Notes: generated by a model from the letters alone, not told the origin. A stretch of DNA of 64,000 nucleotides from Undaria pinnatifida (GCA_012845835.1 JABAKD010000030.1:7303805-7367804), one strand, 5' to 3'. Shown: positions 41,640 to 53,492, counted from the first letter of the stretch. Program-made: numbers and translations.

Positions 41640-43580
41640 GAGACATCGAGGTTCCGCCGCAGGCAGGGAGGGTAGGGTCCCATCCCCAGTTTATGAATCG
41701 CTCCATATCTATCTCGACATCCCCGACCAACCGTTGACGAAAACAGCGATCCCCCGGATCTTCACCACCCCAAACGGTTTAGAAACCCCGACCCCATCGG
41801 CTGATCGCTGATTGGTTGTGGCTCGAGGTCCCGCCGCACCCGGGGATGATAATATCCCACCCCTGGAACAGAAATCCTTCCATACATCTACGACTCCAAC
41901 AACCCGGGGACGAAAAAGTTGATCCCCCGGGTCGATACTACCCCGAACGGTTATGAAACCCCGCCCCCAGCAGCTGATCGCTGATTGGCTGGGGCTCATA
42001 GAGCCAGCACGCGAAGGGAGTTGTCCCTCGGGCCAACTTCGAGATCCAACCACACCCCGGGAGCATAGGGTCCCATCCTCAGATCAGGAACCCCTCCATA
42101 AATCCTCAACTCCAAAAACCCGGGGACGAAAACGGTGATCCCTCGGGTCGATACCGCCATGCACGGTGTGGAACCCCCACCACCATCGACTGATCCCTGT
42201 TTTGCTGGGGCTCATGGAGCCAGCGTACTGCGAGAGCTGCCCCTCGGGCCAACGTCGAGACCTCGCCACACCCGGGGGGGATAGGGTCCCATCCCCGGAG
42301 TAAACTCCCTCTATACATCTGCAACTCCAACAACCCGGGGACGAAAACGGTGATATTCCGGGTCCATACTGCTCCGCACGGTGGATAAACCCCCATCCAC
42401 TCATTGCTGGTTAGCTGGGAGTCATTGAGTCAGCGCGTGGCGAAAACTACCTCTAGGACCAACATCGAGGTCCCGCCACATCTGGAGAGGATAGGACCCC
42501 ATCCCCGGATTATAAATCCTCCCATACCTCTACAACTCCAAGAACCCGGGGACGAAAACGGTTATTCTCCGGGTCGATGCCGCCCCACACGGTGTGGAAA
42601 CCCCACTCTCATCCACTCTCATTCCTGATTGGCTGGTGCTTGCGCTGCAATAGTAGCCCCTCAGGCCAACGTCGAGGTCCCGCCGCACTCAGCGAGGGTA
42701 AGGGCCCATCCCCGGATCAGAAATCCTTCTATACATCTACAACTCCAACAACCCGGGGATAAAACGGTATTTCTCCGGGTCGATATCGCCCCCCACGGTG
42801 TGGAAACCACACCCCCATCCACTGATGGCTGACTGGCTAGGGTTCATAGAGCCAGGGCGTTGCGATAGCTGATCGTCAGGGCAACATCGAGGTTCCGCCG
42901 CACTCGGGGAGGATAGGATCCCATCCCCGGATCATAAATATCTCAATACCTCTGCACATTCAACCCGGGGACGAAACCGGTGATTCTCTCGGTCGATACT
43001 GCTCCGCACGGTGTGGGTACCCCAACCCCATCGCCCCGCACGGTGTGGAAACCACACCCCCATCCAATGATGGCTGATTGGCTCGGGGCTCATAGAGCCA
43101 GCACGTTGCGATAATTGACCGTCGGGGCAACGTCGAAGTTCTGCCGCAACCGAGGAGGATAGAGGAGGATAGTATCCCATCCCGCATAAAAAATATCTCA
43201 CTACATCTACACCTTCAACCCGGGGAAAACGGTGATTCTCCCGGTCGATACCGCTCCGCACGGTGTGGAAACCCCAACCCTATCTCGGATGGCTGATTGG
43301 CTCGGGCCCATGGATCCAGCGCGCTGCGGGAGTTGAACGTCGGGCCAACCTCGAGGCCCTGCCTCAACCGGAGACGATCAAATATCATCCCCGATCAGAA
43401 ATTCATTCCATACATATACGGCACAATTACAACAACCCGGGGACGAAAACGGTGATCCCCCGGGTCTACATAGCAGGTAGTAGGAAACCACAGTTATAGC
43501 TGATAACCTTCGATCGATACCACCCCGCACGGTGTGGAAACCCCACCCCTATCGACTTACTGCTGATTGGTTAGCATGTT
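41640..43580 (+). repeat. Satellite array, unit about 215 bp
   Basis: About nine tandem units. The landmark ACCCGGGGACGAAAA recurs near 41901, 42116, 42331, 42543, 42750, 42961, 43216 and 43433, i.e. spacing mostly 207-217 bp. Each unit also has CGCACGGTGTGGAAACC, CTGATTGGCT (an inverted CCAAT box), CTCATAGAGCCAGC and GGGTCCCATCCCC. The first unit is shortened and one near 43000-43200 is locally duplicated. Related copies in the opposite orientation are at 51290-51955. Confidence 0.9.
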
Positions 43581-45615
43581 AGATCTGTGCACTGGGGACT
43601 GAAATATTCCTGGCTCGCGACTTAGCAATAGCAGTAGCAGCAGTACGAATGCTTTGCCGTGGCAGAGTACACGTGTTCTTCTGCTACTATGTATTTCATG
43701 CCATGCACATCAATACCACCACTGTTAAGGCGGACGTAAATGATGGAAGGATCGATTGAAATTTACGTTTATGCCTCAATGATTCATGTACTTGCGTTCA
43801 GAGTGGTACGTCACAGCACACTATACATACGACGAATACTACAGCACTATGCCCTAAACTTATACAATAGGTTAGTTACATGGCACTATACACTAGACCA
43901 CTGATTCAAATGACTCAGTGGTCTACGGGTAGTGGATAGTGTTATATAACTAACACGATACCACAATGGGCAACGCAGATCTAGCGCGACGGGCGGAGCC
44001 GTGGCCGTACTGCTAGAACATATATTATTGCCAAAACTACGGGCGAATCTGTCGTGTTTCGAGTGCGTCTGTCTCTGTCTTTGGTAAATTATGGAGCTCC
44101 TCATTATGAGAAACCTATAGAAAGATGGCACCTCCTCTACCGTGATATGTATATCAGGTGTTGTACCATATTAGCGCAGTGAACTATCTACGTTGTGGGG
44201 TGGGGTTCGGGACCCCCATCCATGCCATGAAGTGTTTACAGATCGCATTGCCCGTTTGTGACCCTGGGAAGAGTTCGATTCTGGAGGGAATGGTATAAGG
44301 TTATGGTCTTCCGTTCAACTTCAAGCCGCCCGAAGCATGACGAGTTCATAAACCCCGTCCGGTTGTCGGAGAAGTGGTCGGTCTGTATATATCCCCCGAT
44401 GGGCCTCACGAAACAAATCACGGCCGAAAGTGGCGTGCGATGTTTGGTTGACTCAACACTTGGGACGAACTATAGGGTGCTAATCTCAACCCTCATGAAG
44501 TAAACCACGCGAGAAATATCTCATATATGTCTGCATTCTTTAAGCGTTATGGGTTGTGACTCACTCGCTTTCACGGTAACTCTAGTAAATGGGCTTAAAA
44601 ACCAGTATATCGACCGCCGCTCGGTGAACCGCCTGGTACTAAAACCACCCAACAGCCCAAAAAAGACAAGGCGGAAGCATGCAAACGTTAAATATGGAAC
44701 TGCGGGCGGTGGTTTTGCTTGATTCCCCTCATGCGTTGTTTCGATGGCGTCGGTAGAGTTGCTGTAATGGTTTTGGCTGAAGAGTTGGTGTTGTAAGGCT
44801 TGCGAATGGCGACTTCTATGCCAGCGTGAGGACAGATGAGGCAGGAGGGCTACTGCCGATGCATAGCAATGGCATGTGGACGAGGAGTACAAAATGCTCG
44901 GATGTTAACTACGTTTGTTTTTGGAACAAAAAACGTACTACGGTACGCAGGACGGGATCCCAAAAGTGGCGGCAAGGGTAAGGGGGGTGGGGGACGTGCG
45001 GCAGCCGTGCCGATACCGACCTGTCGATGAAAAAATTAAGCAGACATGGCGGATCGTCTGGTAAATAATCAGTGAGACTTTTACATGGATGCCACACTGC
45101 TTTTTTGCTGCCCCGAATTCTAGTATTTTTTTATTATTTTGCTTGGCTTCGCGTTTAGTTTTCCTGCGGGGGGTGACGACGGCGCCAGTACTCGAACCTG
45201 AAGCCGCTGTCGACAGGAATATGAACGAGATGGCTGGCCGTTTGACAAGGTCCTCGGCTCAATACGTAGCAGAGAGAGGGTAACCTATGGTATGCTCGTG
45301 CTACCCCTCTGAGCATTATTAAGTCGGTCTGCGTGACCTTAACCTCCAGGCCCCTTCCGTTTATTTCCTTCCTTCTTTCTTCCATTCTTTCTGTTTTCTT
45401 CTTTCTGCCTTTCTTTCGTTCCTCTTTCCAACTTTTTTTATTGTTCTTCGCAGTCCCTCTACTTCGCAGTCCCTCTTTCCGCAGTTCCTTCTCCCTCCGG
45501 ATGTTTATTCATTCGTGCAGCACCCTCCTCTTCGTCACGTGTTCCTCTTGCATTGTGTTGGTTCTATTCTTGCGTCATTACGTGTTTCCTCATATCAGGA
45601 GTCCTTTTGGGTTAG
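43581..45615. other. No gene; one tRNA-like patch
   Basis: A box A-like run CTCAGTGGTCTACGGGTAG at 43913-43931, followed by TATATAACTAAC, recalls the tRNA-like modules at 19.3-19.9 kb. A pyrimidine-rich stretch lies at 45345-45500. Other frames show no motif. Confidence 0.45.
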
Positions 45616-45891
45616 TATATCAAGACTAGGGGCTGTTTCAGACACAGGGCACCCTTTGAAGGTCTTTCTACTGTGCAGGTTCCACGTTGGTCGCTCACTT
45701 GTATTAGTTAAGTTCTTGTATTAGTCCCACACACGCCAGGGATAGAACGAACCGTGTGCAATTCCTCGAAGCAAAGGCACCATCCCCTTTTTCCTACACG
45801 CACATGCCTTCAAAGTCACGTGAAACCCGTGTATATCATTTCCAGATCTAGATATTACGCCTTATTAGGCTCCCAGGGTAATACCATAACA
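45616..45891 (-). repeat. 3' LTR of deleted gypsy element
   Basis: On the - strand starts TGTTATGGTATTACCC. Matches 48660-48941 and, less closely, 53493-53780 and 63555-64000. Confidence 0.82.
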
Positions 45892-46604
45892 CTAGCCCAC
45901 TCTGATGAGCCGTATTTGCATAAATATGGAAGATTCGGGAAAACACCGGTTCCACGGTCTAGAACATGACTCAAATATGCGTCTCTTTAAAACCTACTCC
46001 CACACCTCTACCCTGCGAGGCAACAAAGCCTGAGGAAAATGCTAAAACAGAAAACCACAAACGAAGAGCGGAATACGGGAAAAGGGCTACAGAACGCCCC
46101 AGCGAATGGCGAGATCGATAGGCGCGAGAGGTATCACTTTCCGCAGATTCGCGAGGGAGATGGGACCAGAAGGGACATAAGAGGGAAAACAGGAGCTAAG
46201 CAGAAAAAATAGAAAAATGCAAAAACGCTGGGGCCGTAGGCAGAAGAGTAAAAAATCTCGCCAGCAAACCCCGATCGGTCGCAAAAGCGTATCAGAACGC
46301 GCTACGTACGAAAGCCAACTCGCGCGCGGAATAAACATGGACATCGCACTTCACCCTGCGGGGACGGCGTCGAAACCGACTGGAGAATTACCGGGAAACC
46401 CCCCCCATGAAAACTAAATAAAAATCCAGGCGAAATATACCTCGAAGAACCAAAATCCACACCCGGGAAAAAATAATCAATTACTCGAGCGCAGTGGTGC
46501 CCTGAACGTCAACTAGCCACGTCCACGCCTCGAGGTTCATCTACGTTACTTTGAATCCCGCGTACAACTGATCTACCCCGACGGAGTTGAAGGCACCAGG
46601 AACG

Positions 46605-46958
46605 TTAAACACCGCCTATCGAAGTCGTGTAGTGAGCCGGAGAGAGCAGAAGCTTGGTCGGTCCCGGGTCGTCTAAAAAACGTTCCGAATATTCCCCATC
46701 GGTGGTTGTACGAGCGCTGATTTTCCCCAGCCACCACAAGCCGTCATCGCCTTTGTACCAAAAATGGGCCCCAGGGGTGAGCACCGTGGTGCTGCAGTGG
46801 CGTAGCCAGTCAGCGCGCGGCACGCAGCCGTAGCCAGGTATCAAAACTCGTTCGCCGTTAGCACGAGAAAGCTCCCGTTGTGCAGGTCCAATGCGCATCT
46901 GGCGATAAAGGCGGTTGGTTTGGCGGTGTTGGTTCGGTGTGTCAGCCCAGTAGAGCAA
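46605..46958 (-). CDS. Tudor-like ORF downstream of gypsy integrase
   Basis: A 117-codon frame that follows the stop of the chromodomain ORF within a few bases. It holds LTPGAHFWYKGDDGLWWLGK, then TTDGEYSERFLDDPGPTK. The pattern G..vwykgdDglWwlGki...gey.vrflDDPGp is that expected of an SH3-like/Tudor chromatin-reader fold. The same sequence, frameshifted, follows the chromodomain of the 53.5-kb element (62603-62897), so it belongs to the family. The domain call is by eye. It may be a separate ORF or the end of pol after frameshift; no ATG is obvious at its start. Confidence 0.55.
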   Translation of the reverse strand: MLYWADTPNQHRQTNRLYRQMRIGPAQRELSRANGERVLIPGYGCVPRADWLRHCSTTVLTPGAHFWYKGDDGLWWLGKISARTTTDGEYSERFLDDPGPTKLLLSPAHYTTSIGGV

Positions 46959-46964
46959 GATCTG

Positions 46965-47504
46965 TTAGCATGAGAGCTGGAGGCCCATCTCCCGTTTCCA
47001 CGACGGACGGGAGAGCCCAGTCCAATGCGTCTCGTACATCACCGCGATGACCCGACCCCGACCACGGACCGATTGATGGCCGGTGATCCTTTCCACCTCT
47101 AGCCGCTGGAGGGGTGCCGACACGTCGTCTTGGGTCACGTGTTGTGGAGAGGATTTTTCCGTGAACTTGTTGAGCACGTACTGCATCAACCCATCCGGAA
47201 GGTACTTCTTAGGCATGTCGCCGCGGTCGTGGGGGTTGATGCAGGGCTTGCAGCGCTCGACGGAGACGCGGCGGTGCGCATCTGCGCCGTGTATGTCTGT
47301 GAGGAGGTCCAAATAGAGGAGTTTATCCCACAGGGGGGTACCGTCCGGTGTGTCGCTAGAGGAGCAGGGGCCGACCGCAAGGATTTTGCAGGGCCGCGTC
47401 CAATTTGGCGCGAATTTAGTCTTGTGCACCTTTGCATCCGTGCCGGCTTTCGTGCCTTGGCGAATAGTGGAGGCCGTAGTATACAGCCAAACCCAATTAC
47501 CCAC
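46965..47504 (-). CDS. Gypsy integrase C-terminus with chromodomain
   Basis: An open frame of 179 codons. It begins GNWVWLYTTASTI (the GPY-like region after the integrase core) and runs through KTKFAPNWTRPCKIL. It ends in a chromodomain-like module: LEVERITGHQSV, then VIAVMYETHWTGLSRPSW and a W/E-containing end. The aromatic residues and the W-x-G..xxSW motif fit chromoviral elements, where this domain steers insertion toward marked chromatin. Stop at 46965-46967. Confidence 0.7.
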   Translation of the reverse strand: MGNWVWLYTTASTIRQGTKAGTDAKVHKTKFAPNWTRPCKILAVGPCSSSDTPDGTPLWDKLLYLDLLTDIHGADAHRRVSVERCKPCINPHDRGDMPKKYLPDGLMQYVLNKFTEKSSPQHVTQDDVSAPLQRLEVERITGHQSVRGRGRVIAVMYETHWTGLSRPSWKREMGLQLSC

Positions 47505-48565
47505 AACGAAGTTGGGGACCTGGCGAAAAGCGTCCGAAAGGGCTGAGTTTTTGCCGCTCCACCTGGGAAACTGTCAAGTAAGGCATGCATCTCGCAAACA
47601 ATATCGTTGGCGCGCTGTTGGCGTTCTGACGCCAGGTCGCAGTATGCGAGGTGGTCGCGGGCCAGACTCTGATGGCCGGCGACCCCGGAGCGATCAAAAA
47701 TACTAAGAGGGAGGCGCGGGGGCCTGCCCATGTGAACCTCGTTGGGGGCCAGGCCAGTGGTGGTGCTGACCGAACGAATTGTTGTAGGCGAACTCCACGT
47801 GCGGCAGCTGCGCATCCCAATCGTCTTAGCGTTCGCTGACGACCATATCCGGCATTTGGGCCATTATATGGTTAACACGCTCTACACCACCGTTTCCGCT
47901 TGGATGGTAGGAACTGGTGGCGATTTTGTTAACATCAAGAAGCTCATAGACGACGTGCGAAAACTTGGAACAGAACTGGAAACCTTTGTCCGAGAAGATG
48001 CTACGCGGGCACCGCCAAAGGGGAATGTACCGGTCGATAAGGATGTTGGTCGTGCCCTCAGCTGTAAATTCAGCGGCGGTGACGGCGAACATGTCCGCAC
48101 GGCGGCTAAAACGGTCGGTGAAGAGCAAAATATAGGTGTTATCCCGGGGCGTGACCGGCAGTGGCCCAAAAAGTAGTCCACGCTTACCGCAATGCCCGGT
48201 CCCGGAGGGAGGAGAGTCGAGACGACAGGCCAATGAACCGTCAATCGCGGTGTTTTCCGCGCTTGGCACTTCAAGCAATGACGCAACCACCAGCTGGTGC
48301 ATATGTGTATTCCTATCCACTAATGTAAACGCTCGAGCATGCGAAGGGTGCGTACCGTGCCTAGATGGCAGGAGGGAGTCGAATGGCAGGCTTGCATGAT
48401 CCAAGAGCGCATGAGTAGCGGCACGTAAATACGAATTGGTTCATCCCCCAAAAGGCAAGCCGCGAGTCTCGCAGGCCGTAGGGAGTAGTGGGCCGGGGTT
48501 GGATTACGACGAAGAGGACAATCCTCGTCGATAGCATGGAGGCGGTCTTTGCCAGCGAGCTCCTG
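47505..48565 (-). pseudogene. Gypsy integrase zinc finger and core, frameshifted
   Basis: Reads HSTPSCHLG, the CxxC in RHCLKCQARK (H2C2 zinc finger), SVDYF (first catalytic Asp), LLFTDRFSRRADMFAV, FSDKGFQFC (second Asp) and NGGVERVNH (catalytic Glu). The triad is present but spread over at least three frames, so no full enzyme can be made. Upstream, near 48566, it starts abruptly in the region before the zinc finger, marking the deletion joint. Confidence 0.78.
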
Positions 48566-48639
48566 AATCTCCGATGTCGTCGTGCCCGAGTGGTTAAGGA
48601 AATAGATTGGAAACCCATGGTGATTTCACGCGCAGATTC

Positions 48640-48659
48640 GCGTGCTGCCGACGACGCCA
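48640..48659 (-). promoter_or_regulatory. Primer-binding site of the gypsy family
   Basis: Just inside the 5' LTR the - strand reads TGGCGTCGTCGGC. The related element has TGGCGTCGACGG at 53781. TGG complements the CCA end of a tRNA, as expected for LTR elements; the tRNA was not identified. Confidence 0.65.
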
Positions 48660-48941
48660 TGTACAATAAGACTAGAGGCTGTTGCAGACGCAGGCCACCC
48701 TTTGCAGGTCTCTCTACTATGCAGGTGCCTCTTTGGTCACTCACTTGTATTAGATAAGCTGTTGTATTAGTTCCACCCACGCCACGAATAGAACTGACCG
48801 TGTGCAATTCCTCGAAGTAAAGGCATCATCCCCTTTTTCCTATACGCACATGATTTCAAAGGCATGTGACGCCCCTTTGTATAATTTCCAGATCTTCATA
48901 TATATTATGCCTTGTTGGGTTCCCAGGGTAATAGCATGACA
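48660..48941 (-). repeat. 5' LTR of deleted gypsy element
   Basis: 282 bp; + strand starts TGTACA and ends ATGACA. Matches 45616-45891. Confidence 0.83.
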
Positions 48942-49124
48942 TTAGGCTCTTCGGGTTTGTTTCTGTTTTACTTCTTAGCGATTGTGATATTGTTTGGCTG
49001 TTCCGTATTTTGTTGTGTTTGTCGCATCCCGTACGTTCTCAGTTCCCTTTCGTTCATGGAAATAAATATATATATATATATATGTGATCATTCGTTTTTG
49101 GGGGTATTCGTTCAGGAGATTTTT

Positions 49125-49445
49125 TTCGTCTCGGCTTCAGTGTGCGATTCTCGGAACTGGAATTCTCGGTCAAATAACTTCGTTCGAGCGCCGTCTTTGG
49201 GGGAGCGGCTCCAACGCCCCCCGCCCTGCCGTATCCGTTCTGCACCTCGACGTGGACGCGGGCGGATGCTGAGCGAGGCAAGCGAGAAATTGCAAAAATA
49301 TTGTATTCGGAGGAGGTAATGTTGAGACTTCGGTTGTATCTTTGACGTCTGCAGGCCTGGATGATTTCCAAAACTGACATCATTTCCAAACGGTAGTTGC
49401 TAATGTTTTGAATTTTGCGGTGGCACACTCTGGAGCGTTTGTTTT
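49125..49445 (+). repeat. Repeat R2, copy 2
   Basis: Matches 13317-13605 in opposite orientation. A (TA)n run lies just before it (49066-49082). Confidence 0.72.
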
Positions 49446-49459
49446 GGTTGACGTCTGCA

Positions 49460-49615
49460 GGGCTTGAACTAAAACTGGAATTTCTCGGTCAAATCGCTTC
49501 GTTCGACCGCCGTTTTTGGGGGCGGCTCCAACACCCGTCGCCCTGCCTTATCCGTTTGGCACCTCGACGTGAACGCGGATGGATGCTGTGCGAGACAAGC
49601 GAGAAGCGCGCAAAA
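49460..49615 (+). repeat. Repeat R2, copy 3 (partial)
   Basis: Repeats the GC-rich core (CTGGAATTTCTCGGTC, GGGGGCGGCTCCAAC, CGTGAACGCGGA), so two copies sit in tandem here. Confidence 0.7.
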
Positions 49616-50487
49616 AAATGTATTTTGAACGGTACTCTCCAGATATTCTTCGGATCTTGATGTACGTGAGTATGGAGAGGTTGATAACATAAAACTTGGC
49701 AAGATATTATTTCTAAATTGGCGTCATATTGTCCCAAAACAAATACCTGGCAATATTTACTGTGAAAAAATCCCCATGGTACCGAGGTAGGTATGATATC
49801 ATGGTAGTAGTAGTGCATTTCATTATTGAATTGCGGTAGGTACGTACGTACATGGATAGACATTGCAAGCGCACGCATGATGACTAAAACGAGGAGGTAG
49901 TGATTACAATTACGGCGCCAGAAAACGCCACACAGCAGCATGACGAGTGGCTGCGTCCCCGGCCTCGAGGGTGTGGTAGTTCGGGCACATCGACATAGTT
50001 TGTACTTGTGAAAGTAATGTAGATACGAGTATAAGCACACACACTGATGCGCTCCATTACACACACGCTTTGTCTGACGTATAGCAAGGGGGAGGGTGTA
50101 CCAAAAAGCAGGGAATATCTTTTCGACAACAAAAAACAAGGGGAAAAATCGTTCCTGTTGTTAAGCTGCGCCACGCAAAGGTCGTATAATAAGCAGTATA
50201 GGCGGTTTCCACGGAAGAAACCAGTGGCATGCATTCGTCCCGGTATCGCACCGTTTGGTGGTTCTTTTCCCCGAGAATACTCTATGGAGAAGTATCGACA
50301 ATGTGGGAGGGATGCTTTGCTGTTGCTGTGGTGCCTCTGCCTCCGTTGCTGTTTTGGTCGCTTGTCGCGGTCAACTGGAAAAAGACCGGTCGTGTTGGTA
50401 CGTAACAGACAAATAGTTTTGTGTTGCTTCCTACATGACGTGCTCCTTGCTGCTGATTGCTGATTAATCATCTTTAGTGAGTTATAT
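49616..50487. other. No recognisable gene
   Basis: Overlapping frames on both strands (up to about 216 codons on -) without motifs; one of them runs into repeat R2. Confidence 0.45.
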
Positions 50488-50570
50488 AGAGCCGGTCGCC
50501 CCCGTGGTCTACCTAGTGGTTACCTTCGAATACTATTACTTTGGTCCTTGAGTTTGATTCCTACCGTTGG
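50488..50570 (+). other. tRNA-like sequence, second copy
   Basis: CGTGGTCTACCTAGTGGTT (box A-like) and CTTGAGTTTGATTCC (box B-like) align with 10607-10682. No full cloverleaf. Confidence 0.5.
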
Positions 50571-50814
50571 GAGATATGATGTTACTTGCATAAATGCCAA
50601 AAATTAGGATCAATTAACTGCTGAGAATGCCTAGCAGCATGCGTAGGTACATTTCGGCGTCGCACAAGTGACAAAGAGGTGATTATAGTATTCCATGAGT
50701 ATTCGACCATTATCACGCGGGTCGAATACACACTGTTCTTTTGGCCTCATTTCAGGCTTTTTTTCACGGCTATTATGCTCGTGTTGTGCCAGCAGTGTCA
50801 GTTCTAGTTAATAA

Positions 50815-50990
50815 AATTATTTCAAGGACGTCAGCGGTGAGGCCGACGAATTTCGGGTCAACACTAATCTTTGCAAGCTGCGTTGTTGGTACTTGTAACA
50901 TACTATGTGGGTGAGTTTTTTCATAATGGGAGGGGTCATATTGTAATAAAAAATATTTCAAGGACGTCTGCCGTGAGTTTTTATTATGTC
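50815..50990 (+). repeat. Copies of the small insertion's terminal repeat
   Basis: One long (50815-50930) and one short (50945-50985) copy of the sequence starting ATTTCAAGGACGTC, as at 13999 and 14473. Confidence 0.68.
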
Positions 50991-51289
50991 GTTTTGCTCT
51001 GAACACCCCATTTTTGTGTGTTTGGAATTGTGTTTATAACCGGGGGGCCCTGAATCCTGGATACAAATCGCTCTAATTCGTTCATTTATATATTGCGTTT
51101 GGTGCTGTTGTTGCTGTTGAAGTGTTTCTCATCCTCATTTCTAGCGTGCTTGCTCGGCACACGCCAACCTGATATGGGCTTAAAATCGCTTTCTTGTGCG
51201 GCCTATCATGCAAGTAACTGATCGAATTGCGCTCGCATTGCAACCGTTTGTTTGCCGTATACGGAAGTATGCGAGAAACCCAGGTCGGT

Positions 51290-51955
51290 CGAAATAATTG
51301 TGAGCGTATTGGGTCAAAGCCTATTAACAAATCACGAATAAGCCAATGAGGTCGGGGTTGACACACGCCGTGCGGGGTGGTATATCGACCTGGGAGATCT
51401 TCGTCATAGTTCCCGCGTTGTTGGAGCTGTAGAGATTCGGAGGATTTCTGAGGCGGGGATGGGGTCCTATCTCCCTCGTGTGAGACGGAACTGGTCCCCA
51501 TTGGTTGCTGAGCCTCTACCATCCTCTTAGGGTGGGGCGGCGCTGTGGAGCTCGAACCAATCAGCGATTATAGTCAACGGAGTCGGGGCTTCCACACCAT
51601 TAGAGGCGGTGACGACCGGAGAGAAATCGGTTTTATTCCCCGGTTTGTCTAACTTTTAGATATATAGAATGACCTCTGGACCGGGGATGGGAACCTATCG
51701 TCCCCGGGTGGAGCTGGCTCTATACTATACGACCCCCAGCCAATCAGAGATCGGCCGGTCGGTGGAGTTGGGGATTTCCACACTGTGCGGGGAGATACAA
51801 TCCTGGTGATATCCATCCGTGTTTGTTCCCGGGTTGCCGGAGTTGTGTATTTATGTGTGGATTGATTATGATCCTGGGATGGGACCCTATCGTTCCCAGA
51901 TGACGGTTACTCTAGGTACGATCCCTGGCCAATAAACGACCAGCGATCACATAAA
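51290..51955 (-). repeat. Diverged satellite units, inverted
   Basis: Three or so units related to the 41.6-43.6 kb satellite but on the opposite strand: GGGGATGGG(T/A)(C/A)CTATC, CAATCAG.GAT and TTCCACAC..T..G.GG in the satellite order. Much more diverged than the main array. Confidence 0.65.
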
Positions 51956-53492
51956 AGGCCATACCAGGTAGTATAGACTATGTTTTATTTTATTTTCGTC
52001 TAAAACTCGAGCCTGCCAAATTCTTACTTCAGTGCTATCGCGTACTACTAATAATATTCTATCTACCTGAAAGCAACAAGTAGCAGCATTATTTTTAAAA
52101 TAGCATTCGAGGAATTGAATGACGAAGGCAGCGACACCGTGTTTCACGCCTAGAATACCGTCAGCAAGTCTCTCCACGATCCGACTATACTCACAGACAG
52201 TCGGTCTGCGAGCCTCGGATCTACATACTATATCATGCATGGTGTAGCAAAAGCTGGCTCCGGGCGCGCCTCTCAGTGGCTACATAGAGAACATGCAACA
52301 TACATGGCCACCCCCATGCTAGCCCTGGATGCTTGGTTGAGTCAAAACATCAACAAGAAACGCACTCGAAACGTCTCTTCGTGGCCAGACTAGAGGGTCA
52401 GTCTGCGTGGGCTCGGATTAATCCTATCGTAATATTTCGATGAAGTCCGGAATCGGATTCACGCAAGAAATGGCAGAAGTAAGTAGTCCACTGTTAGACT
52501 ATATCGATCTCTTGGCATTACTTCACCTTCTACGTGCGTACACTATGTGTTACGTAGTAACGGTTTTTACTCTCTATCGGATATTGAATCGAACAAGTCG
52601 AAGTGGTGCCCTGCCCTACGCGGAGTAACGGCACCTTCAAGCAGGTCCAACATGGGGGTGGCGGATAACTCTGGCTCAGAAAGAGACAGAATGGGGGTCG
52701 TAGCAGTCTTCGATTTTGTTTTGGATGGACTTTCGAGTTACGTTTGACATGCAGAAGTACTCGTATTCAACTATACACCGTCCGAGTCCTCACTGCCATA
52801 ATCACGGAAGTTCGACCCAGCGAACAAGGTCGCCCTCCGTAATACTATACCAGGTACTTCGTATTGGATAGCTATTATCTGTAATGTCCTCCCGAAATAA
52901 TGCTCGCCATTTGGGTGCCGGGGTGGTTGGAAAACGGTGGTTGAAAAGGCGGCAACAATACATGGTGTGGTCTCCAAGATTGTTTTGATTCCTGTCGTGG
53001 TTAATGCGTTTAAGGTTTTTACCGGTAACTTATGTGGTACATTGGGGGTCCACTAACTGTTGTTAAAAAACGTAACTTTGAAGTACAGGCTAGAAATGTG
53101 ACGTCAAGGCTAGAAATCTGTCTCACCAGCTATTTTGCTTAGCTTAAAATTGCTGTAGTTTCTCATTTCAATCAGCTCAGATTCAACAGTATTCAGCCCT
53201 TTTTATAAGTTCTGTCTTTATTAGCGTACGGCGAGAACCTTATCGCTCGTCGGCGTTACGGCAGGATCATTGAATTCCATGCAAATGCACCATACGCGTG
53301 GGACTTTCATCTCCCTTTTGTCGTGCTCTCTAAGCTTGATAACCTTCTAACTCGACAAAAATAAATCTGGCTGAACATGCAAACTGCCGTACCCACAACG
53401 ATAGCTCAGCAACAGACACCAAGGCAGGTCTGCGCGTTTGCTGCAAATAGTCACATTGTGGGATCTTATGAGCATATTCTACTAGACACATA
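51956..53492. other. No gene I can support
   Basis: A 97-codon - strand frame (51947-52240, containing RRPTVCEYSRIVERLADGIL) has protein-like composition but no recognised motif. Otherwise nothing. Confidence 0.4.

Larger units (their letters stand above)
45616..48941 (-). mobile_element. Ty3/gypsy element, internally deleted
   Basis: About 3.3 kb on the - strand, flanked by a 4-bp duplication TTAG (45612-45615 and 48942-48945). LTRs of about 280 bp. Directly after the 5' LTR comes a TGG-type primer site, then the sequence jumps into the middle of the integrase region, so gag, protease, RT and RNase H are deleted. Integrase, chromodomain and a Tudor-like ORF follow. It is the same family as the element at 53.5 kb. 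Confidence 0.82.

Noticed and set aside
41640-43580. CRISPR array
   Set aside because: Whole ~215-bp units repeat, with no short repeat/unique spacer pattern and no cas genes; the context is eukaryotic.
47083-48399. + strand ORFs over the deleted gypsy element
   Set aside because: The integrase and chromodomain motifs are on the - strand; the + frames are shadows.
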